Assembly (NCBI RefSeq): GCF_028293835.1
Contig: NZ_JAQGNX010000001.1
Coordinates: forward strand, 1-64,000
Direction of reading: 5' to 3'
Source: Pseudomonas sp.
GTDB lineage: Bacteria; Pseudomonadota; Gammaproteobacteria; Pseudomonadales; Pseudomonadaceae
DNA length: 64,000 bases
Shown: positions 9,745-21,436 of the stretch, piece after piece
Layout: every line of letters starts with the position of its first letter
Numbering within the stretch: the first letter of the stretch is position 1
Notes under the pieces: model-generated
What the model saw: only the letters and a program-made list of their open reading frames with translations
Database searches by the model: none
What the model was told of the DNA's origin: nothing
Position numbers and translations under genes: made by a program

Positions 9745-11436
9745 TTAGTTCTGTTTTTCCATTTGTGCGCGAAGCAGGTCACCAATGGTGGTAGGACCTG
9801 TGCTTTCCGCAGCTTCTGGCTTAGTGCGCAGGCTTTGGATAGCTTCTTTCTCGTCTTCAACGTCTTTCGACTTGATGGACAATTGGATTACGCGGCTCTT
9901 GCGGTCAACGCTGATGATCTTGGCTTCAACTTCTTCGCCTTCTTTCAGAACGTTACGCGCGTCTTCAACGCGGTCACGGCTGATTTCGGAGGCTTTCAGG
10001 GAAGCTTCGATGTCGTCGGCCAGAGTGATGATGGCGCCTTTGGCGTCAACTTCTTTAACGATACCGCGAACGATAGCGCCTTTGTCGTTGGTCATCACGT
10101 ACTCGGAGAACGGATCGCTTTCCAGCTGCTTGATACCCAGCGAGATGCGCTCACGCTCTGGATCAACAGACAGGATCACGGTGTCGAGCTCGTCGCCCTT
10201 CTTGAAGCGACGTACGGCTTCTTCGCCCACTTCGTTCCAGGAGATGTCGGACAGGTGAACCAGGCCGTCGATGCCGCCGTCCAGACCAATGAAGATACCG
10301 AAATCGGTGATCGACTTGATGGTGCCGGAGATTTTATCGCCCTTGTTGAACTGGCCAGAGAAATCTTCCCATGGGTTAGATTTGCACTGCTTGATGCCGA
10401 GGGAGATACGACGACGCTCTTCGTCGATGTCCAGAACCATAACTTCCACTTCGTCGCCAACTTGTACGACTTTCGAAGGGTGGATGTTTTTGTTGGTCCA
10501 GTCCATTTCGGAAACGTGTACCAGGCCTTCAACGCCTTCTTCCAGCTCAGCGAAGCAGCCGTAGTCGGTCAGGTTGGTAACACGAGCGGTCACGCGAGTG
10601 CCTTCTGGGTAACGCGCTTTGATAGCGACCCATGGATCTTCGCCCAACTGCTTCAGACCCAGGGAAACACGATTGCGTTCGCGATCGTACTTCAGGACCT
10701 TGACATCGATCTCATCGCCAACGTTGACGATTTCCGATGGATGCTTGATACGTTTCCAAGCCATGTCGGTAATGTGCAGCAGGCCATCGACGCCACCCAG
10801 ATCGACGAATGCGCCGTAATCGGTGAGGTTTTTGACGATACCTTTGACTTGCTGACCTTCTTGCAAGGATTCCAGCAGAGCTTCGCGCTCAGCGCTGTTC
10901 TCGGCTTCAAGGACGCTACGGCGGGAAACGACAACGTTGTTGCGTTTCTGGTCGAGTTTGATGACCTTGAATTCGAGCTCTTTGCCTTCCAGGTGGGTGG
11001 TGTCGCGCACTGGGCGGACATCAACCAGAGAACCAGGCAGGAACGCACGGATGCCGTTAACGTCGACAGTGAAGCCGCCTTTAACCTTACCGTTGATAAC
11101 GCCCTTGACCACTTCTTCAGCTGCGAAAGCCGCTTCCAGAACGATCCAGCACTCAGCACGCTTGGCTTTTTCGCGGGACAGCTTGGTTTCGCCAAAGCCA
11201 TCTTCGACCGCGTCCAGTGCAACGTGCACTTCGTCGCCGATCTTGATGGTCAGCTCGCCAGCATCGTTGTGGAACTGCTCAAGCGGGATGAGGCCTTCAG
11301 ATTTCAGACCGGCGTGGACCGTCACCCAACCAGCCTGGTAATCGATATCAACGATGATCGCGGTGATGATCGAACCGGCCTGAAGGTTGAGGGTCTTTAG
11401 GCTTTCTTCAAAAAGTTCTGCAAAGCTTTCGCTCAT
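9745..11436 (-). CDS. rpsA: 30S ribosomal protein S1
   Basis: 563 aa, repeated S1 domains; [32 protein letters not shown]. Confidence 0.98.
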   Translation of the reverse strand: MSESFAELFEESLKTLNLQAGSIITAIIVDIDYQAGWVTVHAGLKSEGLIPLEQFHNDAGELTIKIGDEVHVALDAVEDGFGETKLSREKAKRAECWIVLEAAFAAEEVVKGVINGKVKGGFTVDVNGIRAFLPGSLVDVRPVRDTTHLEGKELEFKVIKLDQKRNNVVVSRRSVLEAENSAEREALLESLQEGQQVKGIVKNLTDYGAFVDLGGVDGLLHITDMAWKRIKHPSEIVNVGDEIDVKVLKYDRERNRVSLGLKQLGEDPWVAIKARYPEGTRVTARVTNLTDYGCFAELEEGVEGLVHVSEMDWTNKNIHPSKVVQVGDEVEVMVLDIDEERRRISLGIKQCKSNPWEDFSGQFNKGDKISGTIKSITDFGIFIGLDGGIDGLVHLSDISWNEVGEEAVRRFKKGDELDTVILSVDPERERISLGIKQLESDPFSEYVMTNDKGAIVRGIVKEVDAKGAIITLADDIEASLKASEISRDRVEDARNVLKEGEEVEAKIISVDRKSRVIQLSIKSKDVEDEKEAIQSLRTKPEAAESTGPTTIGDLLRAQMEKQN

Positions 11437-11558
11437 TTTAATTCCTGTTGATCAAGGGCGAAGAATACGCCCATCTGCCACATTCCAGACAACGTGGGTT
11501 TCGTTCAAGTAAAAGAAAGCCTGTGGGACTATGACTGGTCTCCCACACGCTTCTTCTG

Positions 11559-12248
11559 TCATCCGGCGATATCGCGTAATGCGACTTCACTCAAGATGCG
11601 TTCCAACACCTGCTCAATCGATAATTCGGTGGAATCCAGCTGTATGGCGTCATGCGCCGGCTTGAGCGGGGCTACCGCTCGCTGGGTGTCACGCTCATCG
11701 CGTGCACATATCTCATCTAGCAGACTCGACAGACTAACATCATCACCCTTGGCCTTCAACTGCAAGTAACGGCGACGGGCACGTTCCTCGGCCGTAGCGG
11801 TAAGAAAAATCTTCAACGGCGCGTCGGGAAAAACCACCGTACCCATGTCGCGACCGTCTGCCACAAGGCCTGGCGCTTCGAGGAAGGCGCGCTGACGCTG
11901 GAGCAATGCATCGCGAACCGCAGGCAAAGAAGCGACCTGTGACGCGCCATTACCAATCTGTTCGTTGCGGATGGCGTGGGTAACGTCCTCGCCTTCGAGG
12001 GTAATACGCTGCCCATGATCATCGTTGCCGGCATTGAACTGCACGTCCAGGTGCGCGGCGAGCAATTTCAGCGCTTCTTCGTTGGTCAGGTCGACGCCGT
12101 GGTTGCGTGCAGCGAAGGCCAGCAAGCGATACAGCGCACCGGAATCCAGCAGGCACCAGCCCAAATGCTTGGCCAATCTGCCGGCGACCGTGCCTTTACC
12201 GGAACCGCTAGGCCCGTCGATGGTGATGACTGGAGGTTGAATCTTCAC
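11559..12248 (-). CDS. cmk: Cytidylate kinase
   Basis: [25 protein letters not shown]...[20 protein letters not shown]. Confidence 0.97.
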   Translation of the reverse strand: MKIQPPVITIDGPSGSGKGTVAGRLAKHLGWCLLDSGALYRLLAFAARNHGVDLTNEEALKLLAAHLDVQFNAGNDDHGQRITLEGEDVTHAIRNEQIGNGASQVASLPAVRDALLQRQRAFLEAPGLVADGRDMGTVVFPDAPLKIFLTATAEERARRRYLQLKAKGDDVSLSSLLDEICARDERDTQRAVAPLKPAHDAIQLDSTELSIEQVLERILSEVALRDIAG

Positions 12249-14491
12249 GACTGCGCCTCTTTAACGACCCGCATGCCGACTTTCCCACACAATTCGAGGA
12301 AGTTGGGGAACGAAGTGGCAACGTTGGCGCAGTCATGAATGCGGATCGGCGCCGACGCACGCAGGGAAGCCACGCTGAAGGCCATGCCAATCCGGTGATC
12401 GCCATGGGCGTGGACTTCACCGCCGCTGAACGCGTCAGCGCCAAAGCCAGCGCCATCAATAATGATGCCGTCTGCGGTTGGCTCAGCTTTGACGCCCAAG
12501 GCGAGTAAGCCGTCCGCCATGACCTGAATGCGGTCTGACTCTTTGACGCGAAGCTCTTCGGCGCCGCGCAATACCGTACGCCCATCGGCACAGGCCGCAG
12601 CCACGAACAGCACCGGAAATTCGTCGATGGCTAATGGCACCAGTTCTTCGGGGATGTCGATGCCTTTGAGTTTGGCCGAGCGCACGCGCAGGTCAGCCAC
12701 AGGCTCGCCGCCGACTTCCCGTTGGTTTTCGAGGGTGATGTCAGCGCCCATCAACCGAAGGATGTCGATGACCCCGGTGCGGGTCGGGTTGATGCCGACG
12801 TGTTCCAGCAGTAAATCCGAGTTTTCGGCAATTGACGCCGCCACCAGGAAGAACGCCGACGAGGAGATATCCGCAGGCACTTCGATGTGGGTCGCGGTCA
12901 GCGTGTGGCCAGATTCCACGGAAGCGGTGCTGCCCTCGGTGGTTACCGGGTAGCCAAAACCGCGCAGCATGCGTTCGGTATGATCGCGGGTTGGTGCGGG
13001 CTCGGTGACGCGGGTTTCGCCCTCGGCGTACAAGCCCGCCAACAACAGGCAGGATTTAACCTGGGCACTCGCCATCGGCAAGGTGTACGTCAGACCTGTC
13101 AGACGCTTGCCGCCACGGATGACCATCGGCGGACGGCCTTCAGCGGCAGTCTCGATCACGGCGCCCATTTCCCGCAAGGGATTGGCCACGCGATTCATCG
13201 GACGCTTGGACAATGACGGGTCGCCGGTCAGGGTGCTGTCGAAACTTTGCGCCGCCAGCAAACCGGACAGCAGGCGCATGGAAGTGCCGGAGTTGCCCAG
13301 ATAGATCGGGCCCGGAGCCGCTTTCAAGCCATGCAGGCCGACCCCGTGAACGGTCACGCGGCCATGGTTCGGGCCTTCAATGACCACGCCCATGTCACGG
13401 AACGCCTGGATGGTCGCCAGGGCGTCTTCGCCTTCGAGGAAGCCTTCGACTTCGGTAGTGCCTTCGGCCAGGGAGCCGAGCATGATCGAGCGGTGAGAAA
13501 TTGATTTGTCGCCTGGAACTCGGATGCGTCCGGAAACGCGTCCACCAGGGTTAGCCAGGAAGATCAGGTCGTTGGAGTTCATAGCGTCCACATAGGCCCG
13601 ACGGGCCAGGATTTTACTGAAATGCTCGCGAGCAACACGGGCGCGGGTGAAGACGCCCAACAATTGATGCCCATCCCCTGCATCGACCGCGTCGCGCAAG
13701 GCGTCGAGATCGCTGCGAAATGTATCTAATGTGCGTAACACCGCCTCGCGGTTGGCGAGAAAGATGTCGTGCCACATCACCGGGTCGCTTCCGGCGATTC
13801 TTGTGAAATCGCGAAAACCACCCGCAGCGTATCGAAAAATGTCCAGATTTTCGTTGCGTTTGGCCAGTGAATCCACCAGACCAAAGGCCAGCAGGTGCGG
13901 CAAATGACTGGTGGCGGCCAACACTTCGTCGTGGCGCTCGACCTGCATGTGCTCAACATCTGCGCCCAGCTCAGACCATAAGCGGTCGATCAGGGCCAAT
14001 GCCGCCGGGTCAGTTTCGGCCAGCGGGGTCAAAATAACTTTGTGGCGACGGAACAGCTGGGCGTTGGACGCTTCCACCCCGCTCTGCTCGGACCCGGCAA
14101 TCGGATGCCCAGGCACAAAGCGCGCGGGACAATTACCAAAGGCCAGGCGCGCGGCACGCACTACATTACCCTTGGCGCTGCCGACGTCGGTCAACACCGC
14201 GTCACCCAAGTCGAATGTCGCCAACAGCGCCAACAGTTTTTCCATCGCCAGAATAGGCACGGCGAGCATGATGACGTCAGCGCCGCGACAGGCGGCAGCA
14301 ATGTCGCCTTCGCAGCGATCAACCACACCTAGCTCAATGGCCAACTCGCATGAGTGCGGGTTCAGATCGACACCCACCACTTCCCCACACAGCCCGCTTT
14401 CACGCAGGCCTTTGGCAAAGGAGCCGCCGATTAAACCGAGGCCGATCACCACCAGGCGACTGATCATAGGCCGGGCCGATTGCAGTGGCAT
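12245..14491 (-). CDS. Bifunctional prephenate dehydrogenase / 3-phosphoshikimate 1-carboxyvinyltransferase (TyrA-AroA fusion; start at 14491 or 14467)
   Basis: N-half [22 protein letters not shown] (TyrA), C-half [34 protein letters not shown] (EPSP synthase) in one frame. Confidence 0.95.
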   Translation of the reverse strand: MPLQSARPMISRLVVIGLGLIGGSFAKGLRESGLCGEVVGVDLNPHSCELAIELGVVDRCEGDIAAACRGADVIMLAVPILAMEKLLALLATFDLGDAVLTDVGSAKGNVVRAARLAFGNCPARFVPGHPIAGSEQSGVEASNAQLFRRHKVILTPLAETDPAALALIDRLWSELGADVEHMQVERHDEVLAATSHLPHLLAFGLVDSLAKRNENLDIFRYAAGGFRDFTRIAGSDPVMWHDIFLANREAVLRTLDTFRSDLDALRDAVDAGDGHQLLGVFTRARVAREHFSKILARRAYVDAMNSNDLIFLANPGGRVSGRIRVPGDKSISHRSIMLGSLAEGTTEVEGFLEGEDALATIQAFRDMGVVIEGPNHGRVTVHGVGLHGLKAAPGPIYLGNSGTSMRLLSGLLAAQSFDSTLTGDPSLSKRPMNRVANPLREMGAVIETAAEGRPPMVIRGGKRLTGLTYTLPMASAQVKSCLLLAGLYAEGETRVTEPAPTRDHTERMLRGFGYPVTTEGSTASVESGHTLTATHIEVPADISSSAFFLVAASIAENSDLLLEHVGINPTRTGVIDILRLMGADITLENQREVGGEPVADLRVRSAKLKGIDIPEELVPLAIDEFPVLFVAAACADGRTVLRGAEELRVKESDRIQVMADGLLALGVKAEPTADGIIIDGAGFGADAFSGGEVHAHGDHRIGMAFSVASLRASAPIRIHDCANVATSFPNFLELCGKVGMRVVKEAQS

Positions 14492-14495
14492 GACA

Positions 14496-15608
14496 TCAAC
14501 CACGCGCCAGCACCGTCGCCAACGCGTCGAGGAACCGCAGATTTTCACTCGGCAGGCCGATGCTCACCCGCAGGTGATTGGGCATGCCGTAACCAGCAAT
14601 CGGACGCACGATTACACCTTCGCCCAGCAGCCCTTGATACACCGAGGCGCTTTCGCGACCGAGATCAACGGCCAGGAAGTTGGCTTTCGATGCAATCCAG
14701 CTCAGGCCCAGCTCGCGTAGACCCTGCTCCAGCGAGCGCATGCCCACTTCGTTCAGGCGGCGGCTTTCAGCGACATACTCGACATCGTCCAGCGCTGCAC
14801 AGGCGGCCGCCAGTGCAAGGCTGTTCACATTGAATGGCTGGCGGACGCGATTGAGTACATCTGCAACGGCTGGCGATGACAAGCCATAGCCGACACGCAA
14901 CGACGCCAGGCCATAGGCTTTGGAAAAGGTGCGCGAGACCAGCAAGTTCGGATAGTCAGCCAGATAATCCAGGCCGTTCGGCAGGTCGCTGCCCGCGGCG
15001 TATTCGATATAAGCCTCGTCCAGCACCACCACGACAGTGGCCGGCACTTTGGCAAGGAAATCAGCCAACGCGCTCGGACCAAACCAGGTCCCGGTGGGGT
15101 TGTTCGGATTAGCGATGAACACCACGCGGGTGTCGCTATCGATAGCGGCCAACATGGCTGGCAGGTCGTGGCCCCACTCTTTGGCGGGCGCGACGCGGGC
15201 ATCGGCGCCTACCGCTTGGGTGACAATCGGATAGATGGCGAATGCATGCTCACTGAACACCGCATTCAAGCCCGGCGCCAAATAGGCACGGGCGACCAGT
15301 TCCAGAATGTCGTTGGAACCGTTGCCCAACGTCACTTGATTGGCCTGAACACCGCAACGCTCAGACAGCTTGGCTTTGAGATCAAAGCCGTTGCCGTCCG
15401 GATAACGCGTTAGCTCGGCCAATTCGCGGTGAATCGCTGCCAAGGCTTTGGGACTGGCACCCAGAGGGTTTTCGTTGCTGGCCAATTTGATAATGCCGGC
15501 CGGATCGATGTTCAGCTCGCGCGCCAATTCATCCACAGGCTTGCCCGGGACGTATGGCGAGAGTTTTTGCACGCCTGGCTGGGCCAGAGCGAGGAAATCG
15601 CTGCTCAT
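14496..15608 (-). CDS. hisC: Histidinol-phosphate aminotransferase (start likely 15608; ORF to 15662)
   Basis: FIANPNNPTGTWF...VSRTFSKAYGLASLRVGYGLSSPAV. Confidence 0.95.
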   Translation of the reverse strand: MSSDFLALAQPGVQKLSPYVPGKPVDELARELNIDPAGIIKLASNENPLGASPKALAAIHRELAELTRYPDGNGFDLKAKLSERCGVQANQVTLGNGSNDILELVARAYLAPGLNAVFSEHAFAIYPIVTQAVGADARVAPAKEWGHDLPAMLAAIDSDTRVVFIANPNNPTGTWFGPSALADFLAKVPATVVVVLDEAYIEYAAGSDLPNGLDYLADYPNLLVSRTFSKAYGLASLRVGYGLSSPAVADVLNRVRQPFNVNSLALAAACAALDDVEYVAESRRLNEVGMRSLEQGLRELGLSWIASKANFLAVDLGRESASVYQGLLGEGVIVRPIAGYGMPNHLRVSIGLPSENLRFLDALATVLARG

Positions 15609-15739
15609 GCTAGTAAACCTTTTATCAAATAACCCATAACTTATTGAATTCGCACACACCAACTGTAGGAGCGAACGTGTTCGTTCCTACAGTTAATCTT
15701 CGGCAGCTCCCACAGTTACCGTGTTTGCCGCACGTTCTT

Positions 15740-16834
15740 TTACAAAACCGCTTTCGGGTACGAACCGAGCACTTTTAGCGCGACGGCTTCCTGACTGATC
15801 TGCTCCAGCACGGCTTTGATCAGCGGATCCCGGTGATGGCCCACGAAATCGATGAAGAACACGTAGGTCCATTTACCGCTGCGCGAAGGCCGGGTCTCGA
15901 TGCGAGTCAGGTCGATCCCGTTCTGATGGAACGGCACCAGTAATTCGTGCAACGCACCGGGCTTGTTGCTCATCGACACAATAATCGAGGTTTTGTCATC
16001 GCCAGTCGGCGGGACTTCCTGGCTGCCAATAATCAGGAAGCGCGTGGCGTTGTCCGGGCGGTCTTCAATTTTTTCGGCGATACGCGTCAGGCCGTACAGG
16101 CCAGCGGCCATGTCCCCGGCAATCGCGGCAGAACTCCATTCGCCTTTGACGCGTTTGGCGGCTTCGGCGTTGCTGGCGACGGCGATACGCTCGACGTTCG
16201 GGTAGTGCGCGTCCAGCCACTTACGGCATTGGGCCAAGGACTGAGCGTGGGAATAGATGCGGCTGATGCTGTCGGTCTTGGTGTTATCGCCGATCAACAA
16301 ATGATGGTGAATACGCAGTTCGACTTCGCCACAGATCACCATGTCGTGTTCGAGGAAGCTGTCGAGGGTGTGATTGACAGCGCCCTCGGTGGAGTTTTCC
16401 ACCGGGACCACGCCGAAGTTCACCGACCCTGCGGCGACTTCACGGAACACTTCGTCGATAGCGGCCATGGGCAGGCTGATCACGGCGTGGCCAAAATGCT
16501 TCATGGCCGCTGCCTGAGTGAACGTGCCTTCCGGACCGAGGTACGAAACTTTCAATGGCTGCTCAAGCGCCAGGCACGAAGACATGATTTCGCGGAACAA
16601 ACGCGCCATTTCTTCGTTGCCCAACGGCCCTTTGTTGCGCTCCATCACACGCTTCAGCACCTGGGCTTCGCGTTCTGGACGGTAGAAAACCGGCACTTCG
16701 CCTTCCTTCAGCGAGGCCATTTTCACCCGTGCAACTTCTTGCGCACAGCGGGCGCGCTCACTGATCAACTCCAGGACTTTCTCGTCCAGGCTGTCGATGC
16801 GTACCCGCAGCGCCTTGAGTTCTTGTTCAGACAT
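15740..16834 (-). CDS. pheA: Bifunctional chorismate mutase / prephenate dehydratase
   Basis: CM domain then VSYLGPEGTFTQAAAMKHFG... and ACT domain ESRP-like ETRPSRSGKWTYVFFIDF. Confidence 0.97.
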   Translation of the reverse strand: MSEQELKALRVRIDSLDEKVLELISERARCAQEVARVKMASLKEGEVPVFYRPEREAQVLKRVMERNKGPLGNEEMARLFREIMSSCLALEQPLKVSYLGPEGTFTQAAAMKHFGHAVISLPMAAIDEVFREVAAGSVNFGVVPVENSTEGAVNHTLDSFLEHDMVICGEVELRIHHHLLIGDNTKTDSISRIYSHAQSLAQCRKWLDAHYPNVERIAVASNAEAAKRVKGEWSSAAIAGDMAAGLYGLTRIAEKIEDRPDNATRFLIIGSQEVPPTGDDKTSIIVSMSNKPGALHELLVPFHQNGIDLTRIETRPSRSGKWTYVFFIDFVGHHRDPLIKAVLEQISQEAVALKVLGSYPKAVL

Positions 16835-17919
16835 TAGCCGTGTTCCTTCTCGAACTCTGCCATGTAAGACACCAGGGCATTGACCCCATGGATATCTACG
16901 GCGTTATAGATGGAGGCACGCATGCCACCGACCGAACGATGGCCCTTGAGATTGAGCAGGCCGTGCGCTTCGGCACCGATCAGGAACGGCTTGTCCAGAC
17001 GATCATCGGCCAGACGGAACGGCACGTTCATCCACGAGCGATCGGGCTTGTTGATGGGGTTGCTGTACAAGCCGCTGGCGTCGATGAAGTCATACAGCGT
17101 GCGCTGTTTGAGGTCATTGCGCTTGCCCATGGCTTCAACGCCGCCTTGCTCCTTGAGCCATTCGAACACCAGACCCGACAGGTACCAGGACAACGTTGGC
17201 GGGGTGTTGTACATCGAGGCGTTATCGGCGGCGACTTTGTAGTTGAGCATGGTCGGGCAGATGGAACGGGCACGCCCCAGCAGGTCTTCGCGAATGATCA
17301 CGACGACAATGCCGCTAGGGCCGATGTTCTTTTGTGCGCCAGCGTAGATCATGCCGAATCTGGAAATGTCCACAGGTCGCGACAGAATATCCGAGGACAT
17401 GTCGGCCACCAGCGGGACATCGCCAGTCTCAGGGATCCAGTTAAATTCCAGGCCGCCAATGGTTTCGTTGGGTGCGTAGTGAACGTAGGCAGCGTCTTTG
17501 GACAGCTTCCACTCGTTCTGACCCGGAATAGCGAAATAGTCGTAAGGCTTGGCGGTGGCTGCAATGTTGACGTTGCCGTAGCGCGAAGCTTCTTCGATAG
17601 CTTTCTGCGACCAGATACCAGTGTCGATGTAATCGGCGGTGGCGTCTTCGGGCAGCAGGTTCAGCGGAATCTGTGCAAATTGCTGGCTTGCGCCGCCTTG
17701 CAGGAACAACACTTTGTAGTTCGAGGGAATGCTTAGCAGGTCGCGCAGGTCTTGTTCGGCCTTATTGGCTATGGAGACGAACTCATCGCTGCGATGACTC
17801 ATCTCCATGACCGACAGGCCTTTGCCATGCCAGTCCAGAAGTTCCGCCTGGGCACGCAGCAGAACAGCTTCGGGAAGCGCGGCAGGACCGGCGCAGAAGT
17901 TAAAAGCTCGCTTGCTCAT
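16834..17919 (-). CDS. serC: Phosphoserine aminotransferase (start MSKRAFNFCAGPAALPE)
   Basis: KRAFNFCAGPAALPEAVLLRAQAELLDWHGKGLSVMEMSHRS. Confidence 0.97.
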   Translation of the reverse strand: MSKRAFNFCAGPAALPEAVLLRAQAELLDWHGKGLSVMEMSHRSDEFVSIANKAEQDLRDLLSIPSNYKVLFLQGGASQQFAQIPLNLLPEDATADYIDTGIWSQKAIEEASRYGNVNIAATAKPYDYFAIPGQNEWKLSKDAAYVHYAPNETIGGLEFNWIPETGDVPLVADMSSDILSRPVDISRFGMIYAGAQKNIGPSGIVVVIIREDLLGRARSICPTMLNYKVAADNASMYNTPPTLSWYLSGLVFEWLKEQGGVEAMGKRNDLKQRTLYDFIDASGLYSNPINKPDRSWMNVPFRLADDRLDKPFLIGAEAHGLLNLKGHRSVGGMRASIYNAVDIHGVNALVSYMAEFEKEHG

Positions 17920-17980
17920 ATCCACTCTCGTCAAATGCTGGGGTCTGTACGCGTTGCGTGTGTATCAAATGAACCGCATC

Positions 17981-18080
17981 TGTAGGAGCTGCCGAAGGCT
18001 GCGATCGGCCGGGAACCGGTCGCTGGACCTAAATCCATGAGGCCGTTCCGGCCTTATCGCAGCCTTCGGCAGCTCCTACA
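17981..18080. repeat. Long REP-like inverted repeat, 25-bp perfect arms TGTAGGAGCTGCCGAAGGCTGCGAT
   Basis: Arms 17981-18005 and 18056-18080 are perfect reverse complements. Confidence 0.92.
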
Positions 18081-18089
18081 GGTTTTGCT

Positions 18090-20882
18090 TTACTCCTCTT
18101 CTGGCGCGTCGGCCTGGAGGGTGTCGGAGGCGTCGTCAGCGTCCGGGACGATCAAGTCATCGTCGCCTTCCATTACTTCGCCGTCGAATGCTTCGCCTTC
18201 AAGCTCCTCGCCTTCCTCACCCTCAACTTCTGAAGGTTCTTGAACGCGTTCCAGACCAACCAGTTTTTCGTCACTGGCCAGTTTGATCAGGGTCACGCCT
18301 TGGGTGTTACGGCCCAGGCTTGACACCTCATCGACACGGGTGCGAACCAACGTGCCCTGGTCGGAAATCAACATGATTTCTTCGCCGTCGAGTACTTGTA
18401 CCGCGCCGACCAAGCGGCCGTTACGGTCGTTGCTGACCATGGCGATAACGCCCTGCCCGCCACGTTTGTACTCTGGGAACTCGGTGATCGCCGTGCGCTT
18501 GCCGAAACCACGTTCGGATGCAGTCAGAATCTGGCTGCCTTCTTCCGGGATCAGCATGGAAATCAGCTTTTGCCCTTCTGGCAGACGCATGCCGCGCACA
18601 CCGCGAGCGGTACGGCCCATGGCGCGAACGTCGGACTCTTTGAAGCGCGTGACCTTGCCGCCGTCAGAGAACAGCATGACTTCGCGCTCGCCATCGGTGA
18701 TAGCTGCAGAAATCAGGATGTCGCCTTCGTCCAGCTCCAGCGCGATCAGGCCAACACTGCGTTGACGGCTGAATTGCACCAGCGGGGTTTTCTTCACCGT
18801 ACCGTTGGCGGTAGACATGAAGATAAACGGCGCTTTCTTCCGGTCTTCGGCCTTGATACGGGCTTTGCGTTCTTCTTCGGTTTCGTCGGTGGCGACTTCG
18901 TCCGACTCAACGGTGATGACATCATCACCGCCTTCTTCTTCGGACTTCTTGCGCATGGCTTCCATGTCCACCGGCAACATGGTGGTGATGTATTCACCCT
19001 CACTCAGCGGCAACAGGTTGACCAACGGACGACCACGGGCAGCGCGGGACGCTTCCGGAATTTCATAGGTCTTGAGCCAGTACACCTTACCCTTGCTGGA
19101 GAACATCAACAGCGTGGTGTGGCTGTTGGCAACCAGCAGGTGCGCGATGTAGTCCTCGTCCTTGACGCCAGTAGCCGACTTGCCTTTACCGCCACGGCGC
19201 TGAGCCTGGTAGACGGCCAATGGCTGAGTCTTGGCATAACCACCGTGAGAGATGGTGACAACCCGCTCTTCTTCGGTGATCAGGTCGCCCAGGGTCAGGT
19301 CCAAACGGGCATCGAGAATCTCGGTGCGACGGGCATCGCCGTATTCAGCGCGGATCAACTCCAGTTCTTCGCGGATGATTTCCATCAAACGCTCGGCACT
19401 GTTGAGGATGCGCAGCAGTTCGCCGATCTGGGTCAGGATTTCCTGGTATTCGGTCAACAGTTTTTCGTGTTCGAGACCGGTCAACCGGTGCAGACGCAGT
19501 TCAAGAATCGCCTGGGCCTGTTCTGGCGACAGGAAATACTTGCCGTCGCGCAGACCGTATTGCGGGTCAAGGTTGTCCGGGCGGCAAGAATCGGCGCCGG
19601 CACGCTCAACCATTTCAACAACCGCGCTGGATTCCCACGGGGTTGCGATCAACGCCACTTTGGCTTCAGCCGGCGTCGGCGAGGCCTTGATCAGCGCAAT
19701 AACCGGGTCGATGTTCGACAAGGCAACGGCTTGACCTTCAAGCAAATGACCGCGTTCACGGGCTTTACGCAGCTCGAAAACAGTACGACGGGTAACTACT
19801 TCGCGACGGTGACGAACGAAGGCTTCCAGCAGGTCCTTGAGGTTCAGGATTCGCGGACGGCCATCAATCAACGCAACGATGTTGATACCGAAAACACTTT
19901 GCAACTGGGTCTGAGCGTAAAGGTTGTTCAGAACAACTTCCGGCACTTCGCCACGACGCAGCTCGATCACCACGCGCATACCGTCTTTGTCAGACTCGTC
20001 GCGCAGTTCAGTAATACCTTCGAGCTTTTTCTCTTTGACCAGCTCGGCGATCTTCTCGATCAGACGCGCCTTGTTCAGTTGGTACGGCAATTCAGTGATG
20101 ACGATTTGCTGACGACCACCGACCTTGTCGATGTCTTCGATCATCGAACGCGCACGCATGTAAATGCGCCCGCGACCGGTGCGATAGGCTTCGACGATAC
20201 CGGCGCGACCGTTGATGATCGCGGCGGTCGGGAAGTCTGGACCGGGGATGAACTGCATCAGCTCATCGATGGTGATGTCGGCGTTATCGATCAGCGCCAG
20301 GCAACCGTCGATGACTTCACCAAGGTTGTGCGGCGGAATGTTGGTCGCCATGCCCACAGCGATACCGCTGGAACCGTTGACCAACAAATTGGGGATACGC
20401 GTCGGCATGACCGCAGGGATCATTTCGGTGCCGTCGTAGTTCGGCACCCAGTCCACGGTTTCTTTATGCAGGTCGGCCAGCAGTTCATGCGCCAACTTGG
20501 TCATGCGCACTTCGGTGTATCGCATGGCCGCGGCGTTGTCGCCGTCCACCGAACCGAAGTTGCCCTGACCGTCTACCAGCAGGTAGCGCAGGGAGAATGG
20601 CTGCGCCATACGTACGATGGTGTCGTAAACGGCAGTGTCACCGTGGGGGTGATACTTACCGATAACGTCGCCGACCACACGGGCAGATTTCTTGTACGGT
20701 TTGTTCCAGTCGTTACCCAGTTCGCTCATTGCGAACAGTACACGCCGGTGCACAGGCTTCAAGCCATCACGCGCATCGGGCAGTGCTCGACCGACGATGA
20801 CGCTCATCGCGTAGTCGAGGTAGGACTGTTTCAGCTCGTCTTCGATATTGACCGGGAGGATTTCTTTGGCCAGTTCGCCCAT
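18090..20882 (-). CDS. gyrA: DNA gyrase subunit A (start [40 protein letters not shown])
   Basis: Canonical GyrA N-terminus and [18 protein letters not shown]. Confidence 0.98.
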   Translation of the reverse strand: MGELAKEILPVNIEDELKQSYLDYAMSVIVGRALPDARDGLKPVHRRVLFAMSELGNDWNKPYKKSARVVGDVIGKYHPHGDTAVYDTIVRMAQPFSLRYLLVDGQGNFGSVDGDNAAAMRYTEVRMTKLAHELLADLHKETVDWVPNYDGTEMIPAVMPTRIPNLLVNGSSGIAVGMATNIPPHNLGEVIDGCLALIDNADITIDELMQFIPGPDFPTAAIINGRAGIVEAYRTGRGRIYMRARSMIEDIDKVGGRQQIVITELPYQLNKARLIEKIAELVKEKKLEGITELRDESDKDGMRVVIELRRGEVPEVVLNNLYAQTQLQSVFGINIVALIDGRPRILNLKDLLEAFVRHRREVVTRRTVFELRKARERGHLLEGQAVALSNIDPVIALIKASPTPAEAKVALIATPWESSAVVEMVERAGADSCRPDNLDPQYGLRDGKYFLSPEQAQAILELRLHRLTGLEHEKLLTEYQEILTQIGELLRILNSAERLMEIIREELELIRAEYGDARRTEILDARLDLTLGDLITEEERVVTISHGGYAKTQPLAVYQAQRRGGKGKSATGVKDEDYIAHLLVANSHTTLLMFSSKGKVYWLKTYEIPEASRAARGRPLVNLLPLSEGEYITTMLPVDMEAMRKKSEEEGGDDVITVESDEVATDETEEERKARIKAEDRKKAPFIFMSTANGTVKKTPLVQFSRQRSVGLIALELDEGDILISAAITDGEREVMLFSDGGKVTRFKESDVRAMGRTARGVRGMRLPEGQKLISMLIPEEGSQILTASERGFGKRTAITEFPEYKRGGQGVIAMVSNDRNGRLVGAVQVLDGEEIMLISDQGTLVRTRVDEVSSLGRNTQGVTLIKLASDEKLVGLERVQEPSEVEGEEGEELEGEAFDGEVMEGDDDLIVPDADDASDTLQADAPEEE

Positions 20883-21436
20883 GAGAAGCCTGATTCCTTT
20901 TTCTGGTGAAACTTCGTCACATCCATGCGGGACGAACGAAGCTCGCCGCTGCAGGCGTTTGCCATGCAGCGACTTACGACAAATCAACGAGTTGTGCCAT
21001 GGATCTGCGCAGTAAAGGCAGCGACATTGCACTGCCCTGGAAACCGCCGAATGTTATCACAATCGCGATCAGGGACCTATCCCTTGAAAGCCTGCCGAAC
21101 CACTAATCGATGAGTGATCGGGCTTTATGGCGGCTCTGAGGGGCTTGGGCGGGTTTCGTAGCGGCTTGCTGACGGGTGTAAGTGATGCTGGAGACTGTGA
21201 AAAGGCCAGCATGGGGTTGCTTTGGTATGGAAATGTTGGTTGGCGTTGGATTTGGAGATCACGTGGCCTCGAAATCTCTGCAGGAGCGAATTCATTCGCG
21301 ATGGAGCGCGAAGCGGTCCCCAAGCGGTAAATACAGAACTAGCAGTCAGAAACCGAATCCGCCACTCCACGGCCTTCGGCCAGAAGCGGGCAGGCAGCAG
21401 CCCAAACGCATAACTGCTGTTGATCTTCGCTTGTAA

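Noticed and set aside
9730-11400. 556-aa plus-strand ORF antisense to rpsA
   Set aside because: Shadow frame of a highly biased coding sequence; composition (F/V/D/Q-rich, no domain logic) mirrors the S1 repeats. No RBS or independent support.
15947-17736. Long antisense ORFs over pheA (296 aa) and serC (298 aa)
   Set aside because: Shadow ORFs opposite well-identified genes, no recognisable family features.
18396-20909. 837-aa plus-strand ORF antisense to gyrA
   Set aside because: Same cause: the opposite frame of GC-rich gyrA stays open. gyrA is unambiguous.
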